Source of the DNA: Kryptolebias marmoratus
Taxonomy: Eukaryota > Chordata > Actinopteri > Cyprinodontiformes > Rivulidae
Direction of reading: 5' to 3'
DNA length: 64,000 nt
NCBI RefSeq assembly: GCF_001649575.2
Contig: NC_051452.1
Span: 1,941,215 to 2,005,214, forward strand
Shown here: one piece after another, positions 23,496 through 34,479 of the stretch
Numbering within the stretch: the first letter of the stretch is position 1
How the letters are laid out: each line of letters opens with the position of its first letter
Program-made: the position numbers and the translations under genes
The notes under the pieces: generated by a model
Told to the model about the DNA's origin: nothing
Database searches by the model: none
Seen by the model: the letters and a program-made list of their open reading frames with translations, nothing else

Positions 23496-23779
23496 CTCAC
23501 CCGTCTCTATTTGTTTCTATCCATGTTCATCACTACAATAAAGCCAGAGTTTACTACTGCTCGGCAGTTCTTAAATAGTTTGAGCCCAAATCCTTGTTTG
23601 GCAGTACTGATAGAATCTAATGACCTTTTTCAAGCACAGTTTTCCACCATTTTCTGGAGCCACTTTCACTTTCTGTGACAAATATCTGACTAATGTCCAG
23701 GTCTAAAAACTACATCCATGATCAGTAATCATTGATCAAACTGATTCAAATCTGACTATTTCCAGAAGATTATATTGTA

Positions 23780-23909
23780 AACATGAGGGCGACTGCTGAG
23801 GTGGGTACGTCACCAGCCAAGACGGGCACAATGTGGGTGGAGGGGGGGGGTCAACAAACTAATGTGCTTAGTTAAGAGTGCAATTTTGCAAGCTATGCAC
23901 ACAGTAAGC
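23780..23909 (+). repeat. Family C interspersed repeat, left part (split by MITE)
   Basis: It contains gggcacaatgtgggtgg and gcaattttgcaagctatgca, then cacagtaagc. It matches 32460-32570, where the same blocks occur without an insertion. Confidence 0.65.
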
Positions 23910-24120
23910 CAGGGGTGGGCATTCCTGGTCCTCGAGGGCAGCTGTCCTGCATGTTTTACTTGTTTCTCTGCTCCAACACACCTGATTCGAATCAATGGGT
24001 GATTAACAGGCTTCTGCAGAACATGAAGTGATTTAAGCACTGAATCAGGTGTGTTGGAGCAGGGAAACAAGGGAAACATGCAGGACAGCGGCCCACGAGG
24101 ACCAGGAATGCCCACCCCTG
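23910..24120 (+). mobile_element. hAT-type palindromic MITE, full-length copy
   Basis: This 211-bp element begins caggggtgggcattcctggt and ends with the inverted complement (gaatgcccacccctg). Long complementary arms meet around a central acaggcttctgcagaaca. It is flanked by identical 8-bp duplications, cagtaagc (23902-23909 and 24121-24128). There is no transposase, so it would depend on one supplied in trans. Confidence 0.93.
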
Positions 24121-24260
24121 CAGTAAGCCATCATTATCAAAAACTGTCCGTTTAAAACGCAGCTGCACTGGAGAATTTGCAGGTTTTGAAAGGATTTTCT
24201 CAAAGTTGAGTCTCCTACAGTCAAAGTAAAGTGAGATATTAGTTTCTGAAGATGTCTATT
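24121..24260 (+). repeat. Family C interspersed repeat, right part
   Basis: It resumes after the MITE with gtaagccatcattatcaaaa, matching accgtgattttcaaaaatg at 32567-32586. Confidence 0.55.
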
Positions 24261-24655
24261 TCTTGTTTTTACGGACTGTGTGAGCCTAGCTTACCTAGGT
24301 TCAGGTCAACTCGCCTCTGTTACGCTTCTGATCCACCAAGCTAGTTAGTAATAAAACCTTAATGGTTGGCGCATGAGACGGTCATGGGACCTAGCAATGA
24401 TGGTCTGTGTGACCAGCCAGCCAGTGGATTTAGATTAGGGAAACGTTCGTCACATTTTTATGTGTAGTGCTTCACATCAAGGCCACTGAGTTGGACTTCA
24501 TGTCTCTGATGCTTCCCTAATCCCGGCTTCATTTCGGAAAGCTCACATCGAGCTGGCTTGATTGGTGGGATCGGATATAAATGAACAGGACAGCTTAAAG
24601 AGGAGCTTGTCCTAGTGGACATAGACATTTTTATATTTGTTTTACAGAAGTTGAC
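24261..24655. other. Plain DNA
   Basis: Moderate GC content. No recognised gene, repeat or motif cluster. Confidence 0.4.
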
Positions 24656-24691
24656 TCTTCAGGTAGGAACTAAAGTGTTCCTATCTGAAGA
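24656..24691 (+). other. Strong 15-bp hairpin
   Basis: tcttcaggtaggaac and gttcctatctgaaga are separated by taaagt. Fourteen of 15 positions are Watson-Crick pairs, and the remaining one is a G-T that becomes a G-U pair in RNA. An A-rich tract follows. It is too short for a typical pre-miRNA, so the function is unknown. Confidence 0.7.
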
Positions 24692-24952
24692 TACAAAAAA
24701 AAACAAAAAAACAAATGCAGCCCATTTACAGTACTCCAAATATATATATTTTTAACAGAGTTTTTTTTTTTTTTTAAGAAATTAAAGTCTACATCCAGTT
24801 TCCAAATAGGGAAAATACACATACTGCATAATTAGATGGAGCCATTGTAAATATTAACACATAAAATGACAAAGAGAACATTTTTGCAAAGATTTTTCTC
24901 AAACTATTGTTCGTCGTTTGTCTCTATTGAATTTGAATTTCATTTGTTTCAG

Positions 24953-25013
24953 GTCACAGCTGAAGTTTTCTGGCAACGCAATCAGGACGAGCCAAACAGA
25001 CATTGAAATCACG
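24953..25013 (+). CDS. Candidate internal exon, 61 bp, unknown gene
   Basis: A T-rich tract ending catttgtttcag (AG at 24951-24952) is followed by 61 bases and then acg|gtaagaac, a near-consensus donor at 25014. Of the three frames, only one is open. It has one leading base and then 20 codons, including SQLKFSGNAIRTSQTDIEIT. The exon would start in phase 1 and leave an intron in phase 0. The other two frames hit TGA. The peptide is not recognised. This is the best exon-shaped signal in the window, but splice-like pairs do occur by chance in 64 kb. Confidence 0.35.
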
Positions 25014-25139
25014 GTAAGAACAGGTCCATTGTTTTTGGGGTTGTTTTTTTTTTTTAGCATACAAAACGATGGTGGGCATGCCCCATATAGGCTGGGGCAT
25101 CATCATTTCACACAAACTTTTTAAAACTTCCAATTCGGA

Positions 25140-26040
25140 AACTTTTCTTTTCCTCACCAAAATGTTGTTTGCAAGTGTAGCAAAAAATGGTTAATTTTTC
25201 ATAAATATCTGCGTTACTGTGGACACGGCCCACTTCATATTTTAAAACTGTAGTATTTCATGTCCTATAATAAAGTAAAATATGAAATAATCAAGGAGAG
25301 TACATCCATAATCCACCCTTTTCTCTTTAAAATATTGTTACTTTTTAGTGTCATTTTATAACTCTTGTCTATATTTATGTTTTATGATCAGCAATAAAAC
25401 AAGCCCCTTCCTTATTTCTGAAGGTTTCTGTTATGTCAAACTTGCCTCTCAGCATCCATTTGCTTTTTTTTTTTTTATCACTCAGCTTTAATAAAGCTTT
25501 TCTTCCTCAGTAGAGCGAAAGTCACGCATCTGTCAAATAACTTTCTTTAAAATTAAGAAATAAATCTTGGAGCTGGAAACTGCTGTTCATGACTTTTCTC
25601 ACCCTTATTTTGATTTGTATTATTTTGCTTGAGAATAATAGGGGGGAGAAAAAACCTATTAGTGACATTTCCTGTACACTATTTTTTGTTCTCGTCTAAA
25701 TATCCCTCTCTAACCGTACCAACACCGTATCACAGCAAGCGTTGCAATGCTAAATAAGTGCTTAGAACCCACAAAATGAAAGCTGAGAGCCTGCCTCGGA
25801 GGGAAACCGAGCTCATTACCTTCTCGATATCAGTTCAAAGCAGTTTGGAAAATAAAACTTTTAATTTCCGTCGAGCATCTTGTCATTTTGTAATTGTTTT
25901 TTTTAAGGCAACATCACCAACTCTTGTGAATGTACTGGGTTTTCTCAAACATAAACTGAAAGCCTATTCTTCACCATCTGGGACCAACAGAAGGGTTGTG
26001 CTGCCATCAGCTCCCTGGCGTAGGAGCTCACAGGAGCGTG
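25140..26040. other. Plain AT-rich DNA
   Basis: No recognised element. A short poly-T tract lies at about 25466-25478, and several open frames lack any known domain. Confidence 0.4.
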
Positions 26041-26330
26041 GCAACATCTAACCTCCCCTCCTTTGACGTTTTGGAAGCCCCTTGACCGGCTCGCCTTGAG
26101 TTGATTAATGATCTGGAGAGCCACTTTGTTCGCAGGCGACAGTCTCGCACAGCCACCTGCTCGCACACGCGCGTGGGATTAATGGAAGGGTTAATATGAT
26201 GGGAGGGGGAAATGAAAACAGCAGCTCATTCGATGCAATGGGCGACACTAAGCGCACACATTGGCCTTGTTTTGGCGGAGCAGGAAATGGAATATTACTG
26301 AATGCCTGACAGCACTGCAAAATGAAAACA
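26041..26330. promoter_or_regulatory. Candidate conserved non-coding block
   Basis: CpG-containing complex sequence with the PBX/HOX-like core gttgattaatgatc and two further TTAAT cores (gggattaatgg, ggttaatatg). No repeats fall within it. This is a typical composition for a vertebrate developmental enhancer, but conservation is untested. Confidence 0.33.
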
Positions 26331-27000
26331 ATGGTTCATTTTCAAGCCACACGAAAAAGGCTATAACCATTTAAAAAAAATCAAACAAGATTGTACCATT
26401 TCTCTTTTCAAGCCAGGTGCACCAAACTGCTCCTAATCAACATCAGTTCTTATCCCCCTACAGACAGGTGGACACTTCACTTAGTCGGGTTCAGCACCAG
26501 TTAGCACTGGTAATGTCCAATTATATAAAGTGTATCTGCCTCTGTGTAATTGCCAAGTTGTATTGCCATCATATAGCACCATGCGATGGCAATTAATCCA
26601 TTTATTTCTTAATGTGAACTGTGACATTACAGTTTACACCTCTGTTTTGAAAACATTGCTCTGTTTCATTTCATCCGTCCATCACACAAAAAAAGGAAAA
26701 AGAAAATGAATTATGTATTAGTATAGATAACCTTAACAGCACATCTAGTAACACAAAGCCAAGAAAGGGATGCACTGTCAGATCATAGTGCGATTGTAAA
26801 ACTCAAAACTTCTGGCACTCAGAAGTGGGAAAATCGTCATTACACACCATCACTGCTTTTTATGAGTTCTTATGTCTGTGTGGGTGAGCCAGCCTATTGC
26901 CTCAATAAATAACAGAACTAAACAAAAAAGCACGGGTTAATGTAGTTCTAATCTTGTTCTTTTGCCTTCAAGATCAACAGTTCTATCAGATGTATTACAG
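26331..27000. other. Plain AT-rich DNA
   Basis: Nothing recognised. Confidence 0.4.
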
Positions 27001-27003
27001 TCT

Positions 27004-27310
27004 TTATCGCTTGCTGCCGAAGGCGAAAGGGTGATAAAGATGGTAACTTTGCCATTAACTTTTGTAGTCAAGTCTGTCTTGTAGCAAAATATCTCATGAA
27101 CCAGTGAAAGGACTTTTGATAAGCCTCGGAAAGTATTCATTGGATATTCATTCGTAACTGATTAACTTTTTGGAGTCAACCCAATACAAAATGGCTGTCG
27201 CGGCCAATTCATCTTAGAAAACAGGGGAAAAAATGACTATACCTAAGTCAATTTTACAGCTACTGAGCTAAAACTTGGTGTTTTAGTCGCTAATAGTAAT
27301 TTGCCACACA
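27004..27310 (-). repeat. Family A interspersed repeat, copy 10 with 3' hairpin
   Basis: On the plus strand it starts with the hairpin segment tttatcgcttgctgccgaag, then ggcgaaagggtgataaag. It runs through aaaatatctcatgaaccagt, tttttggagtcaacccaat and aaatggctgtcgcggcc. Confidence 0.82.
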
Positions 27311-27379
27311 TACTTCCACTATGACACATTCAAGAAGATCTTTGCTTCAATTTTTTATCATTAAATTGTGGGCTCAACC

Positions 27380-27560
27380 AACTGGTTCATGAAATATTTT
27401 ACCAAAGTAATAACTGATTGTATATCGAGAACGGATGAACTTCTGATGTCAGCCCATTTCAAGATGGGCACCGCAGCTAATCATTGTCAGCAAAAACAAA
27501 AATGGCTATAAGCTATTAGCTTGAGTTTCATTTTCCAACATATACTAACGTGACTTTGCC
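27380..27560 (-). repeat. Family A interspersed repeat, copy 11 (partial)
   Basis: It contains ccatttcaagatgggcaccg and the upstream complement blocks. A short stretch at its left edge (actggttcatgaaatatttt) is in the opposite orientation, suggesting a local inversion or a second fragment. Confidence 0.65.
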
Positions 27561-28470
27561 GTATGGCATGAGATTGCATATATCAGTTCCAGGTTTTTGA
27601 CCAAAGCATCCATGATTCCATCCCTTATCACAAAATAATCTTAGATTAAAACACTGGTCCTTTTATTGAATGCTATTCTTTGAATTAAATGGTGTCAAGT
27701 TAATTGGTAGACTTAATTCTTTAAAGTTTAGATCTTTTCCCTTATTACTATTTTTATTTTTCCCAGAAGGATATTTCTTCATGCCAAAACAAATTGATTG
27801 CCATTTCAGTATGGGCAGCCAATCTTTAACCCCAACCAAGACGTTCCTTACCCCAACCTTTACCTTTTTAAAGTCATATCTCACAACTGAGAGCAATTAA
27901 AAATTCATACGTGAAAGAGACCTTTTAGTCAAACCTCTTGAGTTTCATCTATTTGGAAAAAAAATAGGTACGTTGTGTTTGAAAAGTATATGGCATATAC
28001 AGACTCTGACACACCATCTCGTCTGTCCAACAGTCATGTTGATGGATCAGTCATGAGAGAGGGATTAGAGTTGTGGTAACGCCACATTTTGTTGGTAGGG
28101 TAGCATTTTATGGACAAAAGGAAAAACCAGCCTGAAACTAGAGATCAATCAGGGAATGATATCTAGTAAAAATATTTGAAAAAAGTGATCAAATTTATTT
28201 ATTTTGATTTAATAATCACTGAGAACAGGATTGTCGAGATACATTGTGCCTTTTAATGTCTTTAGTAGGGTTCAGAACATAGAATATAAAAGGTAACAAA
28301 ATCCAAACCACCTTTTTATGTTTGTGAGTTTAGCTCCATCCCCTTTGCATTCAACTTTTTTGACAAGCGCACCTGACATGTTTGCGTCTTCGAGTAGCTG
28401 TGCTGAAAATGCACAAGGCTTGAACTTTTCTTTCTTTTTGTTGTGGGGGAGTGTAAGTATTTTAGAGCCC
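27561..28470. other. Plain AT-rich DNA
   Basis: Open frames of 76-83 codons exist on both strands but lack recognisable domains. Confidence 0.4.
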
Positions 28471-28479
28471 AGTCCTCCT

Positions 28480-28830
28480 CCCCAGCCTGCTGCAGACAGC
28501 TCTGCCCTGAGGCTAACTAACAAACGGTCTGCTCGACGAACCGGAACGACTAAATGACTTGTTGTTGCCGCGCCCGTACTTCAAAGCCAGGTGCATTTAT
28601 GGCACGGCAGATGAAGGGGGGGTTTGGTGGTGGGTTGAGAGGATCCAAAGACACGCTGCTTGTTAGTGTGTGCGCGGCAGTTCGGTTCAGCGGGGCGAGA
28701 AACAGATATACCAAGGTGAGAGGATCAAGCAGCGTCGGGGTAATAAAAGCGCATCGGAACAGAGGGAGTTGGAGAGGATTCAAAGGGATGGTGGCACAAC
28801 CTTTCCGAGGTGGTGCACAGTCCCATTGAT
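28480..28830 (+). promoter_or_regulatory. CpG-richer block with donor-like site
   Basis: Many CpG compared with its surroundings. An open frame from an ATG at 28554 runs into accaag|gtgagagg (donor-like, at about 28723), which would fit a first exon. The peptide is Gly/Arg-rich and not recognised, and there is no TATA box. A regulatory CpG block is equally likely. Confidence 0.22.
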
Positions 28831-28981
28831 ACTGTGCTGTTCATCATTGTTATTCTCTGACAGCTCAGTTGTTTCTAAATATGCATGGAATATCCTGAAA
28901 ATTTTGGAGAAGAGTCAGAGATGGAAGCCAAACTGTCTAGTTTCAAAGATGGTGCAAAGTCTACTTGATTTTCCCAACTGC

Positions 28982-29005
28982 TTTTTTTTTTTTTTTTTTT
29001 TTTTT
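28982..29005. repeat. Poly-T tract
   Basis: Twenty-four T in a row. Confidence 0.97.
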
Positions 29006-29224
29006 GAGGTTTAAACATGTGTGGACTATCCTGAGAATATTTGTCTATCGCCTGTCGCCATTGTTGTTGGTGCAGTAAATGTCCTGTTATAGCAAAAAGC
29101 TGGTAGTAGTTCTTAGTAGTAGCTTACTTGTGGAGATTTGCCTTATTTCTTTCCAAAGTCAACTGGTTTCTGTAGACGAAGCTACTGTTATTTGTTTGGA
29201 ATATTTAGACTCCTGTTGTCATTT

Positions 29225-29570
29225 TCCAGTGGCTTTACCAACTCGACCTGAATCGCCAGCTGCTACAATCAATTCTTCCCAGATCACACCCATGGCGCTG
29301 CATAATGAAATAATTATAAGGAGATGCAGAGAGTCTTGTTGATTTGCAGAATTCCAGCCTAACGCTTTAAAAAGGGATTAGTTTTGTCAGCGGAAACCCA
29401 AGCCCGCACAAGCTCAATTACATCAGAGTACCAAGGCAAAAAAAAAAAAAACAGAAAAGAAAAGACTTTTAATTAATTCCGAAGATTAGTTATGATCTCT
29501 GAGATTGCTTGTGTTAATGGAGTCACGGCATAGTGGCAGCAGAGCTTCAAGCTCTCCGCTGATCCCCTGA
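29225..29570. promoter_or_regulatory. Candidate conserved non-coding block
   Basis: Complex sequence with gcataatgaaataattataa and catcagagtacc-type stretches and a TTAATTAATTCC core at about 29470. A poly-A run lies at 29438-29450. The regulatory role is inferred. Confidence 0.27.
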
Positions 29571-29699
29571 AATCTTGTCTTTGTATCAAACACGAGTCCA
29601 GATCCTACGATCACTTCTGCGTAGAATAGAGGATACCCACTTCCATGCTAAATACAGAAATCCAGCTCATTTAAACTGAGCTAAACAGTTTAAAATATT

Positions 29700-31370
29700 A
29701 AAATCTATATTTATAGAAAAGAAGTAGAGGAAGGTAAACGAGAGGGGAAAGTATGGCAAGCAGTTACGTCATATTATCGTTTTGGAACTCCTGGGGCAGC
29801 CCATTCGTGTATTTACCCGATATCCGCAATATTAAGGGTCCTTTTCCCACGCTTGCACTCAGCAAGCCTGGGTCACAATAATTGAAGCAAACAGCATTTA
29901 TTTTGTAATATTTTCTTAACCTGGGGGAGAGAGACTGCTCTCTTCTGGAGGTTATTGAAACTTTGACAGATGGGACACTATTGACAAATCTTAGATTGAT
30001 GTACAGGACCTGCTACCTTCCCCACTAGCAGTAATTCCTTTTTCCTTTTCTGCTTTTGGGAAGGTGGATTAAAAATAAAAAAATTGATATTAAACCCATA
30101 CCTAACCAGACCCCTCATACCAAGGCATGTACTGAACCCCAACCTTGGTGGACCGTTACATTCCTGATGGTTGTGCAAGTTGTTCTTTTACTTGTTTTTT
30201 ATTTTTGTCATGATCAAAACAAGTCCTGTTTTTTTAAAAGTTTCTCTTGTTCTGTGAAGATCTCGCAGTGGCTCTCAGCCTCAAACGAAACTTTGCTGGA
30301 TTCTCAAACAGCCCGAACTTGCAAAAAAAAACCTATTTGTTGTGAAAGAATTTTCTTCTTTTGTTTAGAAGTTTCCAGTTACTGTCGTGATGAAAGAATT
30401 TCACAGAATCTTTTTAATGTAAAATTGCATAGTGGTATGTGTGCAGTCGCTCCGCAGAACAGACAACTGAAAATATCTGGAGGGATAAAGCTGTTATAAC
30501 TTCGGCAGATTTATTTATTTTTTCCAAGCCCACTGAGATATGTTTGCAATTTTGTTTTTCACACACTCTTTATCCCCAACATTTGTCACACAAATATAAA
30601 AAAAAATAAAAATCTATGATCTCCTGTCAGCATTTCCTCGAGTAGTAAGACATTTTTTTTCATGCAGATGAACATTAATACAAGCAGTGAAGACTTAAGA
30701 TGAGAATCAGACGCATGCACGCAACAAACAACAGAACACACACTCTGACACAGCAGACTGTGTGCGCTTTGGGGTTTAGGGATTGTTGCAACACAAGACA
30801 CAAGTCTGTCTGCACTCAGAGTTTCTGATGAGACGGCAAATTAAACGCAAAACTTGTCCAGTTTTGAATCGTTCTACCTGCAGCAGAAAACAGTCATGGA
30901 GGTCTTGGATTTATCAGGCAAGAAGTTCTCCTAGTTGAGTCAAGATACTGTTGGATCTGTGCTTTTGGTTAGTTTTTTTTTTTGTATTCATGGTTGTGTT
31001 TTTCTTTTGCTTCTGCTCTTTAGTCCTGCCTTATTGTTGCAGTCACCTCCCCTATTAGCCCAAGGCCGCCTACTCAGGTCCTCAGCACTTTACCATTATT
31101 TAATGTTGCTTCTGTGCACCGTCTGGGTTCTCCTTCCTGTTTCGCTGCTACATCACCATTTTGGTTTTGTTACATTCAATTTCTTGTTTGAGCTCCTTGG
31201 TCACCAATCTGCATTTTAGGTCCATCACTCCACCCACCACGACAGATACAGCTACAGTAATGGAAAAAATACTGATTCAGCGATTCTTGCTGCATTTAAC
31301 CCCTTGATGAACTGTGGAAAAACACAGCATTCATTTTCACCCTGATTTAGTTTAGTTAGGATGCCTTTAA
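29700..31370. other. Plain AT-rich DNA
   Basis: It holds a 147-codon open frame at 30056-30499 without similarity to any family I know and without splice or promoter support. Nothing else recognised. Confidence 0.4.
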
Positions 31371-31379
31371 TCTGATCTC

Positions 31380-31621
31380 TGTAGGGTGCCAGGATGTCTG
31401 TGTTATCTCATGTGTTTTTCTTTAATTACCTCCCCTTTCGGTCAGCTATCTGACCCTTTTGTTCCCGCTACAATGGTATAAGAAGGGGGAGCTATCTGTA
31501 ATGGGTCAGACTCACTCTGCTGACTCACCTCAGCTCAGTGATTCTCAGCTATTTAGCTTAAATAAATTATCCTAAGACAAAACTCTTCGTTGTCCTCTTT
31601 GTTAAAGAAAATTCCACAACA
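31380..31621 (+). mobile_element. Possible solo LTR of a retrotransposon
   Basis: The segment has LTR-like layout in about 240 bases: tgtagggtgccaggatgtct at the start, a TATA-like ggtataagaagg at 31475-31486, a polyadenylation signal aataaa at 31561-31566, a GT/T-rich stretch after it, and a possible end in ccacaaca. TATA and poly-A signals are about 80 bases apart, as in compact retrotransposon LTRs. No matching target duplication or internal region was found, so the borders are uncertain. Confidence 0.35.
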
Positions 31622-31639
31622 CTAATTAAAAAAAGGCCA

Positions 31640-32440
31640 ATCAAAGAGCAAATTTCTAATGTCTACAACATCCATTAATTTACTTTACACCAATTAGTCA
31701 TTGGGTAAAAGGCAGGTTCACCCTGAACAGGTCTCCAGCCCAGCACCAGTTAACCTAGCGTTCATGTTTTTAAACTTTGGCATCAAAGTTTTTGAATAAA
31801 CATGAGATACATGGACCAATCCAACACATTTTACTGGTACTGTCCAGGTAATACAGTTGATGGTACTTGTTTAGGCCTCTAACATAGTGATGCAAGAAGT
31901 CACCCAGTATTTGGATAGTCTTGGCAGGATTTTGACAAGGTCTTCATGGGTATAATAAGAACACACATCATAGTGATGGGTCCAACATGGTGCACCAAAT
32001 ACACAGTGGTGTTATGGAGGTATATATTCATGATGGCTGGTTATTGAGGTCTTGAGTTGCAGAGGCAAGCAGTCTTGTCGCTTGAATTTTCAAGATGTTC
32101 AAAAAAATTTGGCAAATTTTCTCTCAAATTAGTTGCAAAGATGTCACAGGAGTATCAAGCATTTCTCAAATCTGTGAATTTCAAAGCACTAGAGGTGTAT
32201 TTTGTTGCCTGCATGGGAGCCCTTCTGTTAGACTACAGCCTTGAATGTCCAGGTCTAAAAGCCATGTTGATAATTGTTTTGATTCTGATGTAAGTAGGCA
32301 AATTTGAACCAGTTTATTATAATCATATTTATTGGCAATTTGTAGAAAGAACACAAAATGTATTTGTCTCTGGCTGGTGGTGTCTCTCAAGTAGTATAGG
32401 CTAATGCAATTACAGTATCGTTTTAAAAGCGTACTCCAGT
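31640..32440. other. Unassigned DNA
   Basis: A 78-codon frame at 32057-32293 ends in a hydrophobic stretch and is followed by atgtaagtagg, but it is not recognised. Nothing else supported. Confidence 0.35.
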
Positions 32441-32680
32441 TGATTATATCAGAAATGTGAGGGTGGGCACAAATCGATCTGAGGCAGGTACAATGTGGGC
32501 TGGGATGGGCAACGAAACAGCAATCTTGACCCAGAATACAGTTTTGCAAGCTGTGAACACAAAAGCAGACCGTGATTTTCAAAAATGCCTTACCTTCTTG
32601 CGTTTTTGAGTCACTAACTTGTCTCCAACAGTAGCAGCCCAGTGAGAAACTACCCTGAAGAGTGTAGTGGGATCTCCATC
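32440..32680 (+). repeat. Family C interspersed repeat, uninterrupted copy
   Basis: It contains gaggcaggtacaatgtgggc, cagttttgcaagctgtgaac, gtgattttcaaaaatgcc, gagtcactaacttgtctcca and agcagcccagtgagaaac. It acts as the reference for the copies at about 0.5, 6.9 and 23.8-24.2 kb. Confidence 0.65.
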
Positions 32681-32700
32681 CAGTATAAAGAGGACTTTTT

Positions 32701-32711
32701 TTTTTTTTTTG
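32701..32711. repeat. Poly-T tract
   Basis: Part of a T run from about 32697 to 32710. Confidence 0.8.
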
Positions 32712-32879
32712 TAAATAGACTAGGCTTTCTAGTTTTTAAAATGTCAGGGTGGCGCATTTCTGCCAAGGGTTTGTAACAGAAGCTAAAAAAGTACAATTTT
32801 TAAGCTACTTCATATCTCAGAACTTCTGAGCTTTAGGTGGGTCGACCAAAGTCTTTGGTGAACGAACAAAAATCTGTTG

Positions 32880-33160
32880 TACTGGATTGTTCATGTCCCA
32901 ACCTCTTATGTGGATGGTACTTTGACATGCACCTTTCACCTCAACATTGTTACAAAAGGTTAGGCTTGGACACCAGTAAGACTGCAGTAAATGGCCGCAG
33001 GCGTTCCCCAGAAGGACGCAGCACCAACAACACTGCACTCACTTTCTAGGAACTGCTCCATAACACAACAAAACAGAGGTAAGGCTATTGACCTGACCTC
33101 CAAACTCCCCAGATCCCAATCCAATGAAGCATCCAGAATATGCCAGAATATATATATAAT
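32880..33160 (+). pseudogene. Tc1-like transposase relic
   Basis: A stretch translating as PPNSPDPNPMKHPEYA (around 33097-33145) matches the SPDLNPIEHLWD-type signature with the second catalytic Asp of Tc1/mariner transposases. Upstream, a frame gives DTSKTAVNGRRRSPEGRSTN, also typical of fish Tc1 relics. The parts lie in different frames, the conserved LNPIEHLW region is mutated, and neither a complete N-terminal DNA-binding domain nor terminal repeats are visible. It is dead. Confidence 0.7.
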
Positions 33161-34250
33161 TTTTTTTTTTTTTACACTGGTGTATCAGTTCTATCTAACT
33201 TGTTTGTACTGTGAAATGCTGCATCGACTCGGCCAGCTCAGTTTCAGTTATTGACTGCTGCTTTCATGGGATACAAACACTGGCCTTATGCAAACAAAAA
33301 CCTTATTCAAACAGCTCAACAGAAGCCCAAAAGGCTTTCAGCCAGAGTGTACACTCCGAACAACTTTGCTTACACCTTACTCCCTTGAAAGCACTTTATC
33401 TGCCACCACTGTGTCCCCAATTAGAGAGGGGGACAACAAAGCAAGGTGACATTTGAGTGATAGTTAATGTTCTGCTTGGTAAAGGGTTCATGCAGCCATG
33501 GCACAACCAGATGTTTAGTCACAAAAGTTTTAAAACCAAGGTAAAGAAGAAGGCGGCATTTACAAGCTTTGTGTCGATGCATGTCTTTTTCTATTTTTTT
33601 AAAAGGAACAAAATGTTACTGAGGCACAAAGTAGTAATTTTATATATTAACACAAAGCTTTAAAAATGTGATGTAGGTGATATGGAAGCTATAACAGCTA
33701 TATTAGATCCAATGTTCATGCAAAATAAAATGACTGCTATTTTTTGTTACATTAAATTTTCTATTTTTAGGGACTATAAAAGTACTTTTTCCCATTAAGC
33801 CGTGGCTCTTGCGATTACTTTGTTTTAACATATATAAACTCAGAATGTTTGAATGGAGCACGGAGCAAATAAATGTATTTTTTATGCTTGTAGAACTCGC
33901 AACTGATAGTTTTGCTGGCATGATGTGTGCAAATTATCCGCATTGATTTATGGGCTTTGTAAAGCACTGAGTCGGGGGTTCGAGTTACTTTTAAAGTAGC
34001 AAATTTGTATTTATTTTTGGATCTTCTCTTTCTAATGCTGCAATTGTCTTCACTGGGATCGCCAACACACACACTTGACAATAAAGGTGAAACTGCTGAT
34101 ATGTAGACAAATACATAAACTAAATGAAAGCGTCTTACGGAAACTGAAAACTGAAATTGAAACTAGCAACAGTGCATATCGCCAGCTGCCTTGCACGCTA
34201 AAGCTTTAAACAAAGCTGTTGCACAATCTGTTTATGCTTGAACTATATGT
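33161..34250. other. Plain AT-rich DNA
   Basis: It has a short (TA)n plus poly-T at about 33150-33173. A complex block at about 33240-33450 includes the octamer-like ttatgcaaac. No gene recognised. Confidence 0.4.
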
Positions 34251-34254
34251 TTTG

Positions 34255-34470
34255 GATGAGCCTCCGATACGAACGCACTAATTAATGCTCTATATGTATA
34301 ACAAAGTTTTAGCCGTTTTTGTCTTTGCTAAGTTTGCGTAGCTGTGGTGCCCATCTTAAATCGGGTTGACTCAAACCGTAATCAGAAGGTAATCATTGTT
34401 TGCGGGTTTCATTAAAATTTGTCTACTAGTTCTTTAAGTCTTAAACACATGCACATTATCACCTACCTTT
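34255..34470 (+). repeat. Family A interspersed repeat, copy 12
   Basis: It contains gtttgcgtagctgtggtgcc, catcttaaatcgggttgact and attatcacctacctttt. Confidence 0.75.
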
Positions 34471-34479
34471 TGCTTTTAA

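Noticed and set aside
30056..30499. 147-codon frame with one hydrophobic segment
   Set aside because: No family, no promoter or splice signals, and lysine/phenylalanine-rich as expected from AT-rich DNA.
33968..33985. tRNA B-box-like gggggttcgagtta
   Set aside because: No A box, no cloverleaf and no terminator at the right distance. It is not a tRNA or clear tRNA-derived SINE.
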